From contig JAITEY010000201.1 of NCBI GenBank assembly GCA_031281815.1, positions 1 to 27,319 on the forward strand: a stretch of DNA of 27,319 bases. The letters run 5' to 3'. The notes under the pieces were generated by a model. The model ran no database searches and had not been told where the DNA came from. It was given only the letters and a program-made list of their open reading frames with translations. Below are positions 1 to 8,814 of the stretch, piece after piece; positions within the stretch are counted from its first letter, which is position 1; the number at the start of each line of letters is the position of its first letter. The position numbers and the translations under genes are program-made. The stretch is from Desulfovibrio sp. GTDB taxonomy: Bacteria; Desulfobacterota; Desulfovibrionia; Desulfovibrionales; Desulfovibrionaceae.

Positions 1-89
1 GCTACGGCCACTTCGGCCGCGAAGAACCGGAATTTACCTGGGAAAAAACCGACGCCGCAGGCGACATCAGAACGGCGGCCAAGGTCTGA
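1..89 (+). CDS. metK: S-adenosylmethionine synthetase, C-terminal end (partial)
   Basis: The frame that begins at base 3 is open from the window edge and ends at TGA 87-89. It encodes 28 residues starting YGHFGREEPEFTWEKTD, the typical extreme C-terminus of MetK, which makes S-adenosylmethionine from ATP and methionine. Only the tail is visible, so the call rests on that signature. The gene runs in the same direction as coaX, 37 nt downstream. Confidence 0.85.
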   Translation, partial: YGHFGREEPEFTWEKTDAAGDIRTAAKV

Positions 90-126
90 ACATCCGACAG
101 TCCCGCGGTCTTCGGAGCCGGCAGCC

Positions 127-912
127 GTGCGTTATCGCCTTTACCTGGATATAGGCAACACCAACACCAAAATCGGCATAGGCGACGGGGACGGGCTGCA
201 CGCCTCCTACGCCTTGCCCAGCGACGAACGCCGCACGGCCGACGAGCTCGGCCTTTCCCTCGTCGCGCTGTTGCGCCTGCAGGGCCTTGAAGCCGGCGAT
301 ATTGAAGGATGCCTCGCCTGCTCCGTGTCGCCCGGCATCGGCAAACTCGCGCGCGACGCCTGTCTGCGTTTTTTGGGGAAACCCTTGCGCTTTGCCCCCG
401 AAGATGTGCCCATTCCCTTGGAAAACCGCTACGCGCTGCCTCACGAAGTCGGCGCCGACCGCCTTGTGGGCGCGTATGCCGCGCGACGCCTGTTCCCGGA
501 CGTCTTTTCGCTGATTTCCGTGGATTACGGCACGGCGACCACCTTCGACTGCGTGGAGGGCAACGCCTACCTGGGCGGATTGATTTGCCCCGGCGTGCTC
601 TCGTCCATAGCCGCCCTGACGTCGCGCACGGCCAAACTGCAGGGGGTCAGTCTTGAAGTGGAAAGCGCCGTGCCCGCGCCGGGCATCTCCACGGCCACCA
701 GCCTGAAGCACGGGTTTGTCTTCGGCTTTGCCGCCATGACCGAAGGGCTCTGCGAGCGTCTGGCCGCGGGCATGCGCGGCCCGGTCGGCGTTGTGGGCAC
801 GGGCGGTTTCGCGTCTGTCATCGCCCAGGTCACCCGCCGCTTCGATGCCGTGCTGCCGGACATGTTGCTGGACGGCTTGCGCCTGCTGTACAAAGAGAGC
901 ATAACCGGGTAA
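127..912 (+). CDS. coaX: Type III pantothenate kinase
   Basis: CoaX phosphorylates pantothenate with ATP in the first step of CoA synthesis. It is a cytosolic dimer of the ASKHA fold that needs a monovalent cation. The 261-residue product is full length for the family. It opens with the phosphate-binding DIGNTNTKIG (residues 8-17), carries GADRLVGAYAA with the catalytic Asp111, then the VDYGTATTFD strand (Asp133), a GGLICPGV loop and a VGTGGFA motif near the C-terminus. The GTG start at 127 is chosen because GGAG at 114-117 sits 9 nt upstream and the family begins right before the DIGNT motif. The gene sits between metK and eno on the same strand. The coaD gene for a later CoA step lies 20 kb away. 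Confidence 0.95.
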   Translation: MRYRLYLDIGNTNTKIGIGDGDGLHASYALPSDERRTADELGLSLVALLRLQGLEAGDIEGCLACSVSPGIGKLARDACLRFLGKPLRFAPEDVPIPLENRYALPHEVGADRLVGAYAARRLFPDVFSLISVDYGTATTFDCVEGNAYLGGLICPGVLSSIAALTSRTAKLQGVSLEVESAVPAPGISTATSLKHGFVFGFAAMTEGLCERLAAGMRGPVGVVGTGGFASVIAQVTRRFDAVLPDMLLDGLRLLYKESITG

Positions 913-2377
<1,465 letters not shown>

Positions 2378-2380
<3 letters not shown>

Positions 2381-3271
2381 CGGTTGCTGGACGGTAAAGG
2401 CATAGCCGCGGCCGTCCGCGCCGAGTTGGCCGTCGAAATTCGCGCCCTGACGGGCAAAATCGGGCGTCCTCCCGGTCTCGCGGTCGTTCTGGCCGGTGAG
2501 GATAAGCCTTCACGGACGTATGTCCGCAATAAGGAACGGGCCTGCGCCGAGATCGGGGTACACTCCGAAACCGTCTACCTGCCCGCCGATGTCGGGCAGG
2601 ACGCGTTGCTCACGCTGATCGACGCCCTGAATGCCCGTCCGGACGTGGACGGCATCCTGGTGCAGTTGCCCCTGCCGGACGGGCTGGACAGCCGAGCCTG
2701 CCTGGAGCGCATAGATCCCTCCAAAGACGTGGACGGATTTCACCCTGTGAACATGGGCCGGCTCATGCTCGGCCTGCCCGGTCTGCACCCCTGCACGCCG
2801 GCCGGAGTCATGGAAATGCTTAAACGCTGTTCCTTGACGCCTGCCGGGAAACGGGCTGTGGTGCTGGGCCGCAGCAACATTGTCGGCAAACCTTTGGCCG
2901 TCATGCTCGGCGCCAAGGGTCTCGACGCAACGGTCACCGTCTGCCATTCCGCGACGCCGGATATCGCCGCATACTGTAAAGACGCGGATTTTGTGTTTTC
3001 GGCCATGGGCAGGCCTGAATCCGTGCGCGGCGACATGATCAAGCCGGGCGCGGTGGTGGTGGATATAGGCATTTCGGTCACGGACAAAGGGTTGCGCGGC
3101 GATGCCGACTTTGCCTCCATCAGTGCCGTGGCCTCGGCGGCAAGCCCCGTGCCCGGCGGCGTCGGCCCCATGACCATAGCCATGCTCATGGGCAATACCG
3201 TTCAGGCTTTCAAGGCTCACGCGCGGGGAAGATTCGGCGAAATGCAGGCGGGAGCGATATCTCATATATAG
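2378..3271 (+). CDS. folD: Bifunctional methylenetetrahydrofolate dehydrogenase / methenyltetrahydrofolate cyclohydrolase
   Basis: FolD interconverts 5,10-methylene-, methenyl- and 10-formyl-tetrahydrofolate with NADP in the cytosol. The product has 297 residues, close to the usual 280-300. The active-site Tyr48-x3-Lys52 pair (in SRTYVRNKERAC), Gln96 in VQLPLPD, and Asp119 in KDVDGFHPVN are all present. They are followed by the nucleotide-binding GRSNIVGKP and the signature PVPGGVGPMT. The GTG start at 2378 has AAGGA at 2365-2369, 8 nt upstream. The gene lies 61 nt after eno, separated by the duplicated junction. It converges with the minus-strand WYL regulator downstream, and the 120 nt between them contain no obvious terminator. 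Confidence 0.96.
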
Positions 3272-3305
3272 ACGACAACGCTGTAACCATAATGGGACGC
3301 AAAAT

Positions 3306-3320
3306 GCCGGCAAAGCCGGC
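3306..3320. other. Small GCCGGC hairpin after folD
   Basis: GCCGGC at 3306-3311 and 3315-3320 can pair across an AAA loop, about 35 nt after the folD stop, in the convergent gap before the WYL gene. No T-run follows on either strand, so a terminator role is only a possibility. Confidence 0.3.
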
Positions 3321-3391
3321 GCCGCAGGGGCGGGCTGAGGTTCGGCACTCGGCGGACGGACAAACGCGACGCGGCTATATTGCCCGCCTGT

Positions 3392-4405
3392 TCACCGGTA
3401 TTTTTCCGCAAGTTCTGCGGCCTGCGCACCTATTTCCTTCCGGAGCCAAGCCGGTTCCTCAACCGTTGCCCTGATCCCGAAGCCCTGCAACCGGGAGATC
3501 ACCTCCGGCTCGCTCTGGGCTTCGAATTCCAGCGTTACTGAACCGTCCTCATGCACCTGCGCGGTCTGGTTCCGGCTCCACCTGCGTTCATGAACATAGG
3601 TAGCTGCCTCCGCGCTGAAAGAGGCCCTTACTATGAACGGCTCCCCGCGCATGATGCCGAAGAGGTCGGCGTCGTCCTCGTTTTGCCGGGAATCCGGCAG
3701 CGGAAGATGCTCCGCACGGCGTTGTTCGATTTCCACTTCCCGGCAACGGTGCAGGTACAGAGAAAGGGGGTTGTCGTATTTTGCCCGAGGAAGTCCTTTG
3801 TCCGTCACTTCCCAGCCCAGCAGAAAAAACGTTTCGTGATAGGCGATAAGGCGCTTCGGGGCAAAACAAAAACCGCGCGGTTCGGCGCAAAGGCTTTTCT
3901 GATAAACGACGCGGCATACCTGCCGATGGTGCAGCGCGCGCATGAAAATTTTCAGTTGGGCCTGAAACGGCGAATAATCAATACTGCCCTTGGTGTAGGC
4001 TCGGCTCGTGACGATGTTGTCCGGGGACACCTCCTCATCGGCGAACGCCGCTGTTTCCCGTAGGGTTTTTTCGGTTTGTCGGCGGAGGTACTGAGGGAGA
4101 AGATGCAGGATAAGGTTGCGGCACAGCGCCAGTTGATAAATGCCTTCCGCCGTCAGGCTTATCTGCGGCAGCCTGCGCGGCCGCTCAATGCTGTAAAAGG
4201 CTTCCCGCCCCAATTTGGCGTAAACGATCTTACCGTATTCCGCAGTCTCAAGCTGGTCTACAAGCCGGAGCACGGCCTGTTTGGAGCAGTCCGGACGGCG
4301 GGCCAGTTCCTTCAGGGAAAATTGCCGCCCTCCGTTAAACAGCAGCAGGGTATAGAGAGCCAGCAGTTTTTCAGCGGGCTTCGCCTCGGATTGTTTCGGC
4401 GGCAT
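3392..4405 (-). CDS. WYL/WCX-domain transcriptional regulator (YafY type)
   Basis: This 337-residue protein has the usual three-part plan of bacterial WYL regulators. A winged helix-turn-helix occupies roughly residues 20-85 (FSLKELARRPDCSKQAVLRL). The WYL domain covers about 150-230, with CRVVYQK and the APKRLIAYHETFFLLGWE strand pair. A C-terminal WCX-like domain includes the FIVRASFSAEAATYV and AWLRKEI region. WYL domains are thought to bind nucleic-acid or nucleotide ligands, and such regulators often sit beside mobile or defence genes. The ATG at 4405 has GGAG (complement of 4411-4414) 5 nt upstream. It lies 90 nt downstream of the Cys-rich/UDG-like pair on the same strand, so co-transcription is possible. 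Its target is unknown. Confidence 0.85.
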   Translation of the reverse strand: MPPKQSEAKPAEKLLALYTLLLFNGGRQFSLKELARRPDCSKQAVLRLVDQLETAEYGKIVYAKLGREAFYSIERPRRLPQISLTAEGIYQLALCRNLILHLLPQYLRRQTEKTLRETAAFADEEVSPDNIVTSRAYTKGSIDYSPFQAQLKIFMRALHHRQVCRVVYQKSLCAEPRGFCFAPKRLIAYHETFFLLGWEVTDKGLPRAKYDNPLSLYLHRCREVEIEQRRAEHLPLPDSRQNEDDADLFGIMRGEPFIVRASFSAEAATYVHERRWSRNQTAQVHEDGSVTLEFEAQSEPEVISRLQGFGIRATVEEPAWLRKEIGAQAAELAEKYR

Positions 4406-4444
4406 AAGAACTCCGTAGTTGAATTTTTTTGCGCCGCCCGTTGT

Positions 4445-4466
4445 CCCGGCATATCACTTTGCCGGG
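4445..4466. other. Hairpin between the Cys-rich gene and the WYL gene
   Basis: CCCGGCA at 4445-4451 pairs with TGCCGGG at 4460-4466 across an 8-nt loop, a perfect 7-bp stem in the 90-nt gap. No T-run follows the stem on the minus strand, the direction of the flanking genes. It could be a weak terminator or a processing stem. Confidence 0.35.
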
Positions 4467-4495
4467 GCTGCCCGGCTCCTTCCTGACCGGCAGGG

Positions 4496-5020
4496 TCATT
4501 CCATGTCGGTTTTGGGAAAACGTATTACCGTGGCTTTTTCCACTTTCTCTTGCCGCATTCGGTAACTTTGCGCCTTGGCGGATTGTGCTGAAATCGAGTC
4601 CTGAAAACCCCGGCTGCTTTTGTATTGACCGCAACGCAGGATCGGACGGAATGTTTTCCCGTCACTGAAGGCGCCGATTACCAGTCCATCTTTCTGAACG
4701 CATGATTCGACAACCGATACAGCGGCCATTGTAGTGATTCCGTCAACGACGGGGAAAAATATGATTTGTGCCGCGCAGCCCGCAGGCAGACGCTTCGCAA
4801 GAGTCATCACAACATTCTGCAACTCGGCGCAGTCGGAAATACGCTCGACATAGCCGCAGGTGAGGCGTCCTTCTGCATTCTCCCTGAAATTCAGGCAGGA
4901 AACGCATTTGCTTTCCCGGATTTTTGAAATTTCGGCCTTTTTTTGCATAGTACGCCTGCACCGGAGCTTGCCCTGAAACAGCATGATTTTAAAATTCTTG
5001 TCCTTGGTCGTGTTCTTCAT
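4496..5020 (-). CDS. Hypothetical Cys-rich protein, coupled to the UDG-like gene
   Basis: I do not recognise this 174-residue protein. Its N-terminal half has a possible zinc-binding cluster, KCVSCLNF followed by LTCGYVERISDC, giving a CxxC...C...C pattern. A central hydrophobic stretch (QIIFFPVVDGITTMAAVSVV) and a basic, Ser/Gln-rich tail follow. No signal peptide is evident. The start is chosen at ATG 5020 because it overlaps the upstream stop in an ATGA junction. TTG 5032 would add four residues, and an internal ATG at about 4948 (MQKKAEISK) is a shorter option that keeps the Cys cluster. The coupling suggests that it works with the UDG-like protein upstream. The gene appears less GC-rich than the chemotaxis genes. 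Its function is unknown. Confidence 0.6.
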   Translation of the reverse strand: MKNTTKDKNFKIMLFQGKLRCRRTMQKKAEISKIRESKCVSCLNFRENAEGRLTCGYVERISDCAELQNVVMTLAKRLPAGCAAQIIFFPVVDGITTMAAVSVVESCVQKDGLVIGAFSDGKTFRPILRCGQYKSSRGFQDSISAQSAKAQSYRMRQEKVEKATVIRFPKTDME

Positions 5021-5751
5021 GAATATGCGCAAAGTTCTTGCATTATCGGTTCCCAGAGTCCAGTGTCATATCGTCCAGGATATTCAGGATGATAGGTTCT
5101 GAATGTTTTTTGGGGTAAATCTTTTGAATACAAGCGGGCAAGTTTTCTTGCATCATATGTTTTGGAGAGCTCTGTAAACGATACATCCGGATAAATCATT
5201 TTTATAAAACGATCATAGTTCGGTCCTGTCAAAAACAGGATTATATCCGGCTTCACAACAGCCAATTCGGTCGTCAGTGTCTGATGCTGATCAATATATT
5301 GAGTATATAAAACGTTTTCGTCGGATATCTTTCTGCTTTTGTCACGCTTTTGGGTGCAGAGGCGAAAAATATTTGTCCAGTACACTGAATCAATTGAATA
5401 TTGCGATGAGTTGGCGTTATGGCCATTGACATTGCTTGAATATTCATGAATAAACTCGAAAAATTTGTTCTTTGGAGCATATTCAAGGTGTAATGCATTC
5501 ACTAAAAAATCTTCTGTATATCCCATAGAGTCAGCGACAGTGGGAATTTGCTTTTCCCACTCAGCGAGATACCAATTACCCGGCTCTTGTCCGACAATCG
5601 CAATCTTTTTTCCAGTAGCCCAATAAGCGTCAAGAACGTCTGAATGCATGATAGTGATTTTTTGATTGTCGAGGATTTGTGTACAATACTGTCGAAAATC
5701 TTGAAGCGCGGGTTCCTTTTTCTGATACAGATTCAACAAATCGGTATTCAT
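5017..5751 (-). CDS. Uracil-DNA glycosylase superfamily-like protein
   Basis: The 244-residue product shows the ordered landmarks of the UDG fold. KIAIVGQEPGNW (about residue 48) sits where UDGs have GQDPY or GExPG. A YWTNIFRL strand follows, then PDIILFLTGPN, and finally TYHPEYPGR near the C-terminus in place of the HPS/HP motif. UDG-superfamily enzymes excise deaminated or modified bases. The motif-1 acid differs from the classical families, so glycosylase activity is an inference. ATG 5751 has GGGAG about 8 nt upstream. The gene is visibly AT-rich (about 40% GC by eye) against its neighbours, which suggests acquisition by transfer. It overlaps the Cys-rich gene by 4 nt. A role in repair or in defence against phage DNA is possible but unproven. 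Confidence 0.65.
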   Translation of the reverse strand: MNTDLLNLYQKKEPALQDFRQYCTQILDNQKITIMHSDVLDAYWATGKKIAIVGQEPGNWYLAEWEKQIPTVADSMGYTEDFLVNALHLEYAPKNKFFEFIHEYSSNVNGHNANSSQYSIDSVYWTNIFRLCTQKRDKSRKISDENVLYTQYIDQHQTLTTELAVVKPDIILFLTGPNYDRFIKMIYPDVSFTELSKTYDARKLARLYSKDLPQKTFRTYHPEYPGRYDTGLWEPIMQELCAYS

Positions 5752-5833
5752 AAGTTGCTCCCTCGATGTTTTGCGTGCTTTTAACTTTCAGCAACAACAC
5801 TATGCCATCAGCCCGTCATCCTCATTCTCATTT

Positions 5834-6205
5834 TCATTTTCCCTCTTTATCTTCTCTTTTCCTGCGCTGATATAAATGGTCAGGCACCGTCAGCACCAGA
5901 CAGGGATTGACATTCGGGAAATCATCGCATGTGTAAAAAGCATCCTTACCCGCTTCAGCATCCAGCTCAGGCCCGGTTCCGGTTTTCTCCGATGTTCTTA
6001 CTCCGTTGGCCGCGGCCGGAGAAACAGGGCGCGGATCCAGGCCGTTCCAGTACGCCTTCAACCCGCAATAAAATCTCGGCCCCTTTCCCGGCGGCGGCGG
6101 ATATTTTTGCAGCAAAATGCGGTTCAGCGCGTCAATCCGCGCTTTTTCGCGCTCTTCTTCCGAAGCGAAGGTCAAGCGCGCGGCGTGATACAAGCCTCTC
6201 AACAC
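5834..6205 (-). CDS. Hypothetical protein (weak)
   Basis: This is a 123-codon frame starting at GTG 6205, or TTG 6202, with GGGGAG immediately upstream (3-6 nt spacing). The product has an amphipathic, charged N-terminal helix (ASEEEREKARIDALNRILLQ), a PPPPGKGPRFYCGLKAYWNG stretch and a basic tail. I do not recognise it. The good RBS and normal GC-rich codon use favour a real gene. It sits between the repeat at 6288-6358 and the AT-rich UDG-like gene, 82 nt upstream of the latter on the same strand. It could also be a remnant of an island gene. Confidence 0.4.
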   Translation of the reverse strand: MLRGLYHAARLTFASEEEREKARIDALNRILLQKYPPPPGKGPRFYCGLKAYWNGLDPRPVSPAAANGVRTSEKTGTGPELDAEAGKDAFYTCDDFPNVNPCLVLTVPDHLYQRRKREDKEGK

Positions 6206-6287
6206 ACTTGCTCCCCGCAGGGCGGACGTTCCGCCGCCGACAGGTCAACGTCTATAGTACCGTGTAACGTATAAATTTCCGCATCAG

Positions 6288-6358
6288 CCCCAATGAGGGG
6301 GTCCGGGGAAATCATTTTCCCCGGCGGGGGCCGGGGCAGCGCCCCGGCCGCAGGAGGC
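6288..6358 (-). repeat. Dispersed hairpin repeat, copy A
   Basis: Read on the minus strand, this 71-nt stretch matches 22732-22803 with about six differences, including one indel (about 92% by hand). It contains two stems: CCGGGGC/GCCCCGG around a GCT loop, and CCGGGGAAA/TTTCCCCGG around a short AATGA-type loop. Translated on the minus strand it reads PPAAGALPRxPPGxMIS, the same peptide as the copy inside the cbiK-like gene. The open frame around it here (6199-6441) has no other support as a gene. Confidence 0.85.
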
Positions 6359-6441
6359 GTAAAAACAGATGTTACCCGGTAATAGTGAATATAATCCCGC
6401 TTCCGCCGTCTTCTCCGCGCACAAGGCGCACACTGAGGCAT

Positions 6442-6883
6442 TCCGCCGCTCTATACTCCGGATTGCTGCTGCCCAAGCCTGTGGGCACCTCGTCCGGGTC
6501 GAATCCGCTGCAGGCGTATATCGCGCGTGAACTCAAACTATGTCGGCTTTATTCCAGAAGCCGGAACGGTCTAAAATTTTTTTGGAAGTATTTGCCTGCG
6601 AATGATTGTATCTCTCGTGAGTATTGTCGCTCAAGGGTTTCAATCGGCCGGCTCATGCTTTGGGCAACATTCTCCGGTCAAGCCTGCATTCAAAAAACGC
6701 GTTCAATCAAATTTATAATAAATTCAAGGTGTCTAGCGTACAAAAAGACAACGCCGAAAATCATCACAAGCAAGAAAACGATTTTCCCGACCTGCCGACA
6801 GCCGATTTCTCCTTATGGTGACGGCCAACCAATTCTCGTAATCGCCGCAGGTTCACAAACGGCAAAGCCGTCTAATGGAGGGC
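6442..6883. other. Stretch without a supportable gene
   Basis: A long plus-strand frame (6385-6912) crosses this stretch. Its translation is Ser/Arg/Ile-rich, has no recognisable domain, lacks a convincing RBS and overlaps repeat copy A. The base composition shifts from GC-rich to AT-rich around 6700. I see no tRNA, CRISPR or other ordered feature here. Confidence 0.5.
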
Positions 6884-6920
6884 TTGACATTGTGCGACTT
6901 TGTAGTATTTAATACTACAA
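6884..6920 (+). promoter_or_regulatory. Promoter with a 9-bp palindromic operator over its -10 region
   Basis: A consensus -35 TTGACA lies at 6884-6889, followed after 18 nt by TTTAAT (6908-6913) as the -10. The -10 is buried in a perfect 9-bp inverted repeat, TTGTAGTAT at 6900-6908 and ATACTACAA at 6912-6920, with a 3-nt centre. A repressor bound there would block the promoter. The nearest plus-strand gene is the antitoxin, about 318 nt downstream, so the transcript would have a long leader or be a separate small RNA. Confidence 0.55.
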
Positions 6921-7237
6921 CAGCCTACAACGTTGAGCAGGAATTTCGCCGCAACAGGGTTAACATCGAGTATAAAGTAAATAAATACAAAATCTTAGCA
7001 AAAATATTTTTGTATGACCCAACTTGCCTCCCTTAGCGTTTTTTTGTTACATGGCAACCTTATAGATTTTTTAGAATTTTTGCAAGGTCGCAAAATTTGC
7101 TTGGGACGTTCACAGCGGCGCTGTGATGCAAACTGTAAGAAGTGGGGCCTTACAAAAATATGAGCATAATTAGCTGTAATATTAAACTATTTTATGCGCG
7201 GAGTGCCTGAAGTGCGAAACTCTTGTTGAGGTCGATG
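6921..7237. other. AT-rich gene-free leader upstream of the toxin-antitoxin pair
   Basis: There is no coding frame of note in these 317 nt. Visible structures are an inverted repeat ATACAAAA (6985-6992) / TTTTGTAT (7008-7015), a T7 run near 7040, and TGTAAG (7134-7139) / CTTACA (7149-7154) about 85 nt before the antitoxin start. The composition is the most AT-rich of the window, which fits foreign DNA or a regulatory region. Confidence 0.5.
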
Positions 7238-7495
7238 ATGGAAATAACCACGTTTTCAGGACGCGATTTTAACCGGTGGTCGAGTGAAGCAAGGCGGGCG
7301 GCAAACAAGGGCCCGGTGTTCATAACTGAACGGGGCCGTCCGGCTCATGTGCTCATGACCGTTGAATACTATCAGCACTTGACGGGAAGTTCCGGCAACA
7401 TTGCAGATTTGCTGGCAATGCCGGCCTGCGCTGATACCGATTTCGAGATTCCATTGCCTTCGCGTGAGGTTGCACGGCCCGCTGACTTGGCGTGA
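7238..7495 (+). CDS. Phd/YefM-family antitoxin
   Basis: The 85-residue product has the Phd/YefM shape. MEITTFSGRDFNRWSSEARRAAN forms the N-terminal DNA-binding and dimerisation part, GPVFITERGRPAHVLMTVEYY is the signature strand-helix, and an acidic, Pro-rich C-terminal tail would wrap the toxin. ATG 7238 is preferred over ATG 7235 and the upstream TTG codons because TGAGG (7227-7231) is then 6 nt away. It overlaps the toxin gene by one base (TGATG), typical of antitoxin-toxin operons. Such antitoxins usually repress their own promoter. Confidence 0.85.
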   Translation: MEITTFSGRDFNRWSSEARRAANKGPVFITERGRPAHVLMTVEYYQHLTGSSGNIADLLAMPACADTDFEIPLPSREVARPADLA

Positions 7496-7914
7496 TGTTT
7501 GTTCTGGATACCAACGTCGTTTCCGAGTTGCGGAAGATCCGCCTCGGCCGCGCGGATAAAAACGTGGCTCGTTGGGCTGACGGCGTGCAAACGGCAACCT
7601 TGTATTTGTCGGCGGTCACCGTGCAGGAACTTGAAATCGGCGTGGTTCTGGCCGAGCGCCGCGATCCGCCGCAAGGCGCTGTTTTTCGAGCTTGGTTTGA
7701 AGATCATGTGCTTCCTGCCTTCTCCGGACGTATCCTGCACGTTGATACCGCCGTGGCGCGACGCAGTGCGGCTCTCCATGTTCCGGACCCGTGCTCTTTC
7801 AGAGACAGCTTGATCGCGGCAACAGCGTTTGTTCACAAAATGACGCTTGTTACCCGGAACGTGGCCGACTTCCGGGCATCCGGCGTGCCGCTTGTTAATC
7901 CGTGGGAAATATAA
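7495..7914 (+). CDS. VapC/FitB-type PIN-domain toxin (RNase)
   Basis: This is a 139-residue PIN-domain protein. The four acidic metal ligands expected for VapC are in place: Asp5 in FVLDTNV, Glu45 in TVQELEIG, Asp104 in SFRDSLIAATA and Asp125 in TRNVADF. PIN toxins are Mg-dependent ribonucleases that typically cut tRNA or rRNA and are held inactive by the partner antitoxin. The start ATG 7495 shares one base with the antitoxin stop, so translation is coupled; GTG 7492 is an alternative. The exact length and the C-terminal PLVNPWE resemble FitB-like members. The pair looks intact and likely functional. Confidence 0.88.
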   Translation: MFVLDTNVVSELRKIRLGRADKNVARWADGVQTATLYLSAVTVQELEIGVVLAERRDPPQGAVFRAWFEDHVLPAFSGRILHVDTAVARRSAALHVPDPCSFRDSLIAATAFVHKMTLVTRNVADFRASGVPLVNPWEI

Positions 7915-8184
7915 CTTCGACTGACATAGGGTGCAATAATAGACCGTATTGCTGCCGCGCCTGCGGCATGCGGTTCCGCACAGCGCGGTTCGAGACGCTG
8001 AGGTTATGGGAGTCAAGGGATTCCGCGACGACGAAATATGCGACCGTGAATATCAGGAAGTTTGCCCATGTCCTCTTTTCTTTCCCCGGCAGAAATCTGT
8101 TCCTATACGGAGCAATCCTCATCATAACCGTAGCGGGAAGGTCATCCTTGCCGTATTTCCAAGAACGCTTTATGCAGCTTCTCT
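7915..8184. other. Gene-free stretch between the toxin and the truncated regulator
   Basis: In these 270 nt several overlapping frames are open on both strands, but none has an RBS, a domain or consistent codon use. A YCCRACGMRFR string in one frame hints at a zinc-ribbon remnant, but nothing around it supports this. I treat it as degenerate island DNA. Confidence 0.4.
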
Positions 8185-8434
8185 ATGTCTCGCGCTGAAC
8201 GACTTCTGACGCTGTTGCAATGCCTGCGGCACTATAAACGCCCTGTATCAGGAGCAACGCCGGCTGACGAGCTTGGCGTCAGTCTCCGTACTGTTTACAG
8301 GGACATCGCCGCGTTGCAGGCGCAAGGCGCTCACATAGACGGTGAAGCCGGTATCGGCTATGTGTTGCGCCCCGGTTTTACCCTGCCGCCTCTCATGTTT
8401 ACCGGGCCGGAAATCGAAGCCCTTGCCCTTGTTG
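8185..8434 (+). pseudogene. Truncated YafY-type HTH/WYL regulator (N-terminal part only)
   Basis: From ATG 8185 the frame encodes MSRAERLLTLLQCLRHYKRP, then an HTH with ELGVSLRTVYRDIAALQAQG, then GYVLRPGFTLPPLMFTGPEIEAL. This is the unmistakable first 80 or so residues of a YafY-family regulator of about 230-320 residues. Family similarity stops at about 8430, and nine unrelated codons lead to a stop at 8466. The WYL domain is missing. The break coincides with the start of a VOC-protein fragment, so a deletion seems to have joined two neighbouring genes. Confidence 0.75.
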
Positions 8435-8550
8435 GATCCCAATTTTTTCATGATCTACGTGGATAATCCCTCATCCAGCGCGACATTTTATTCTCAATTG
8501 CTCGGCCGGAAGCCTGTCGAGGCATCGCCCACATTTGCCATTTTACTGAT
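8435..8550 (+). pseudogene. VOC/glyoxalase-family protein, N-terminal fragment
   Basis: In a frame different from the truncated regulator, bases 8435-8550 encode DPNFFMIYVDNPSSSATFYS followed by QLLGRKPVEASPTFAILL, the first strand-helix-strand of a VOC (glyoxalase/bleomycin-resistance) protein. Such genes are often next to YafY-type regulators, which fits a collapsed gene pair. The similarity ends abruptly at about 8550, where an IS630 fragment begins on the other strand. Confidence 0.65.
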
Positions 8551-8556
8551 ATCCGC

Positions 8557-8801
8557 ATTAAGGATTTCTCCCGTACCTGAATATAAAGCCTGCCTTGTTC
8601 CGTTATCCCGCTGATGACCGAAAGATGTTCATGATTCAACTTGTGGCGCAAAACCGGAGTTTCTTTCTTGGGTGCATAGGTGCGGCGCGTAAACGGCAGC
8701 AGGTACAAGCCCGACTCATCAACAAACACTATTGTCCTGCCTTCTTCTGCGGCTTTTTTAAACTCGGGCATCGCTCGGCGCGCCGTTGTTTCACAGTCTC
8801 C
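8557..8801 (-). pseudogene. IS630-family transposase fragment
   Basis: The minus-strand frame encodes ARRAMPEFKKAAEEGRTIVF, VDESGLYLLP, TYAPKKETPVLRHKL, and HLSVISGITEQGRLYIQVRE. This is the central DDE block of IS630-type transposases, with the second catalytic acid in FVDESG. Both ends of the protein are missing. A stop codon lies about 30 nt upstream of the recognisable part, and the downstream end runs into antisense of the VOC fragment at about 8555. No terminal inverted repeats were found. It is a dead remnant. Confidence 0.8.
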
Positions 8802-8814
8802 TCATTCCTCCACC

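Noticed and set aside
3292..3474. 60-codon plus-strand frame after folD
   Set aside because: It overlaps the 3' end of the WYL gene, has no RBS and shows no recognisable motif.
6199..6441. 80-codon minus-strand frame covering repeat copy A
   Set aside because: It has no RBS and an Arg-rich, featureless start. The only recognisable part is the repeat itself, so I treat the frame as a by-product of the repeat.
6385..6912. 175-codon plus-strand frame
   Set aside because: It has no domain, no RBS and odd composition, and it runs across a GC shift, repeat copy A and the palindromic promoter.
6985..7015. Possible intrinsic terminator in the AT-rich leader
   Set aside because: The 8-bp stem has a 15-nt loop and lacks a following T-run on either strand.
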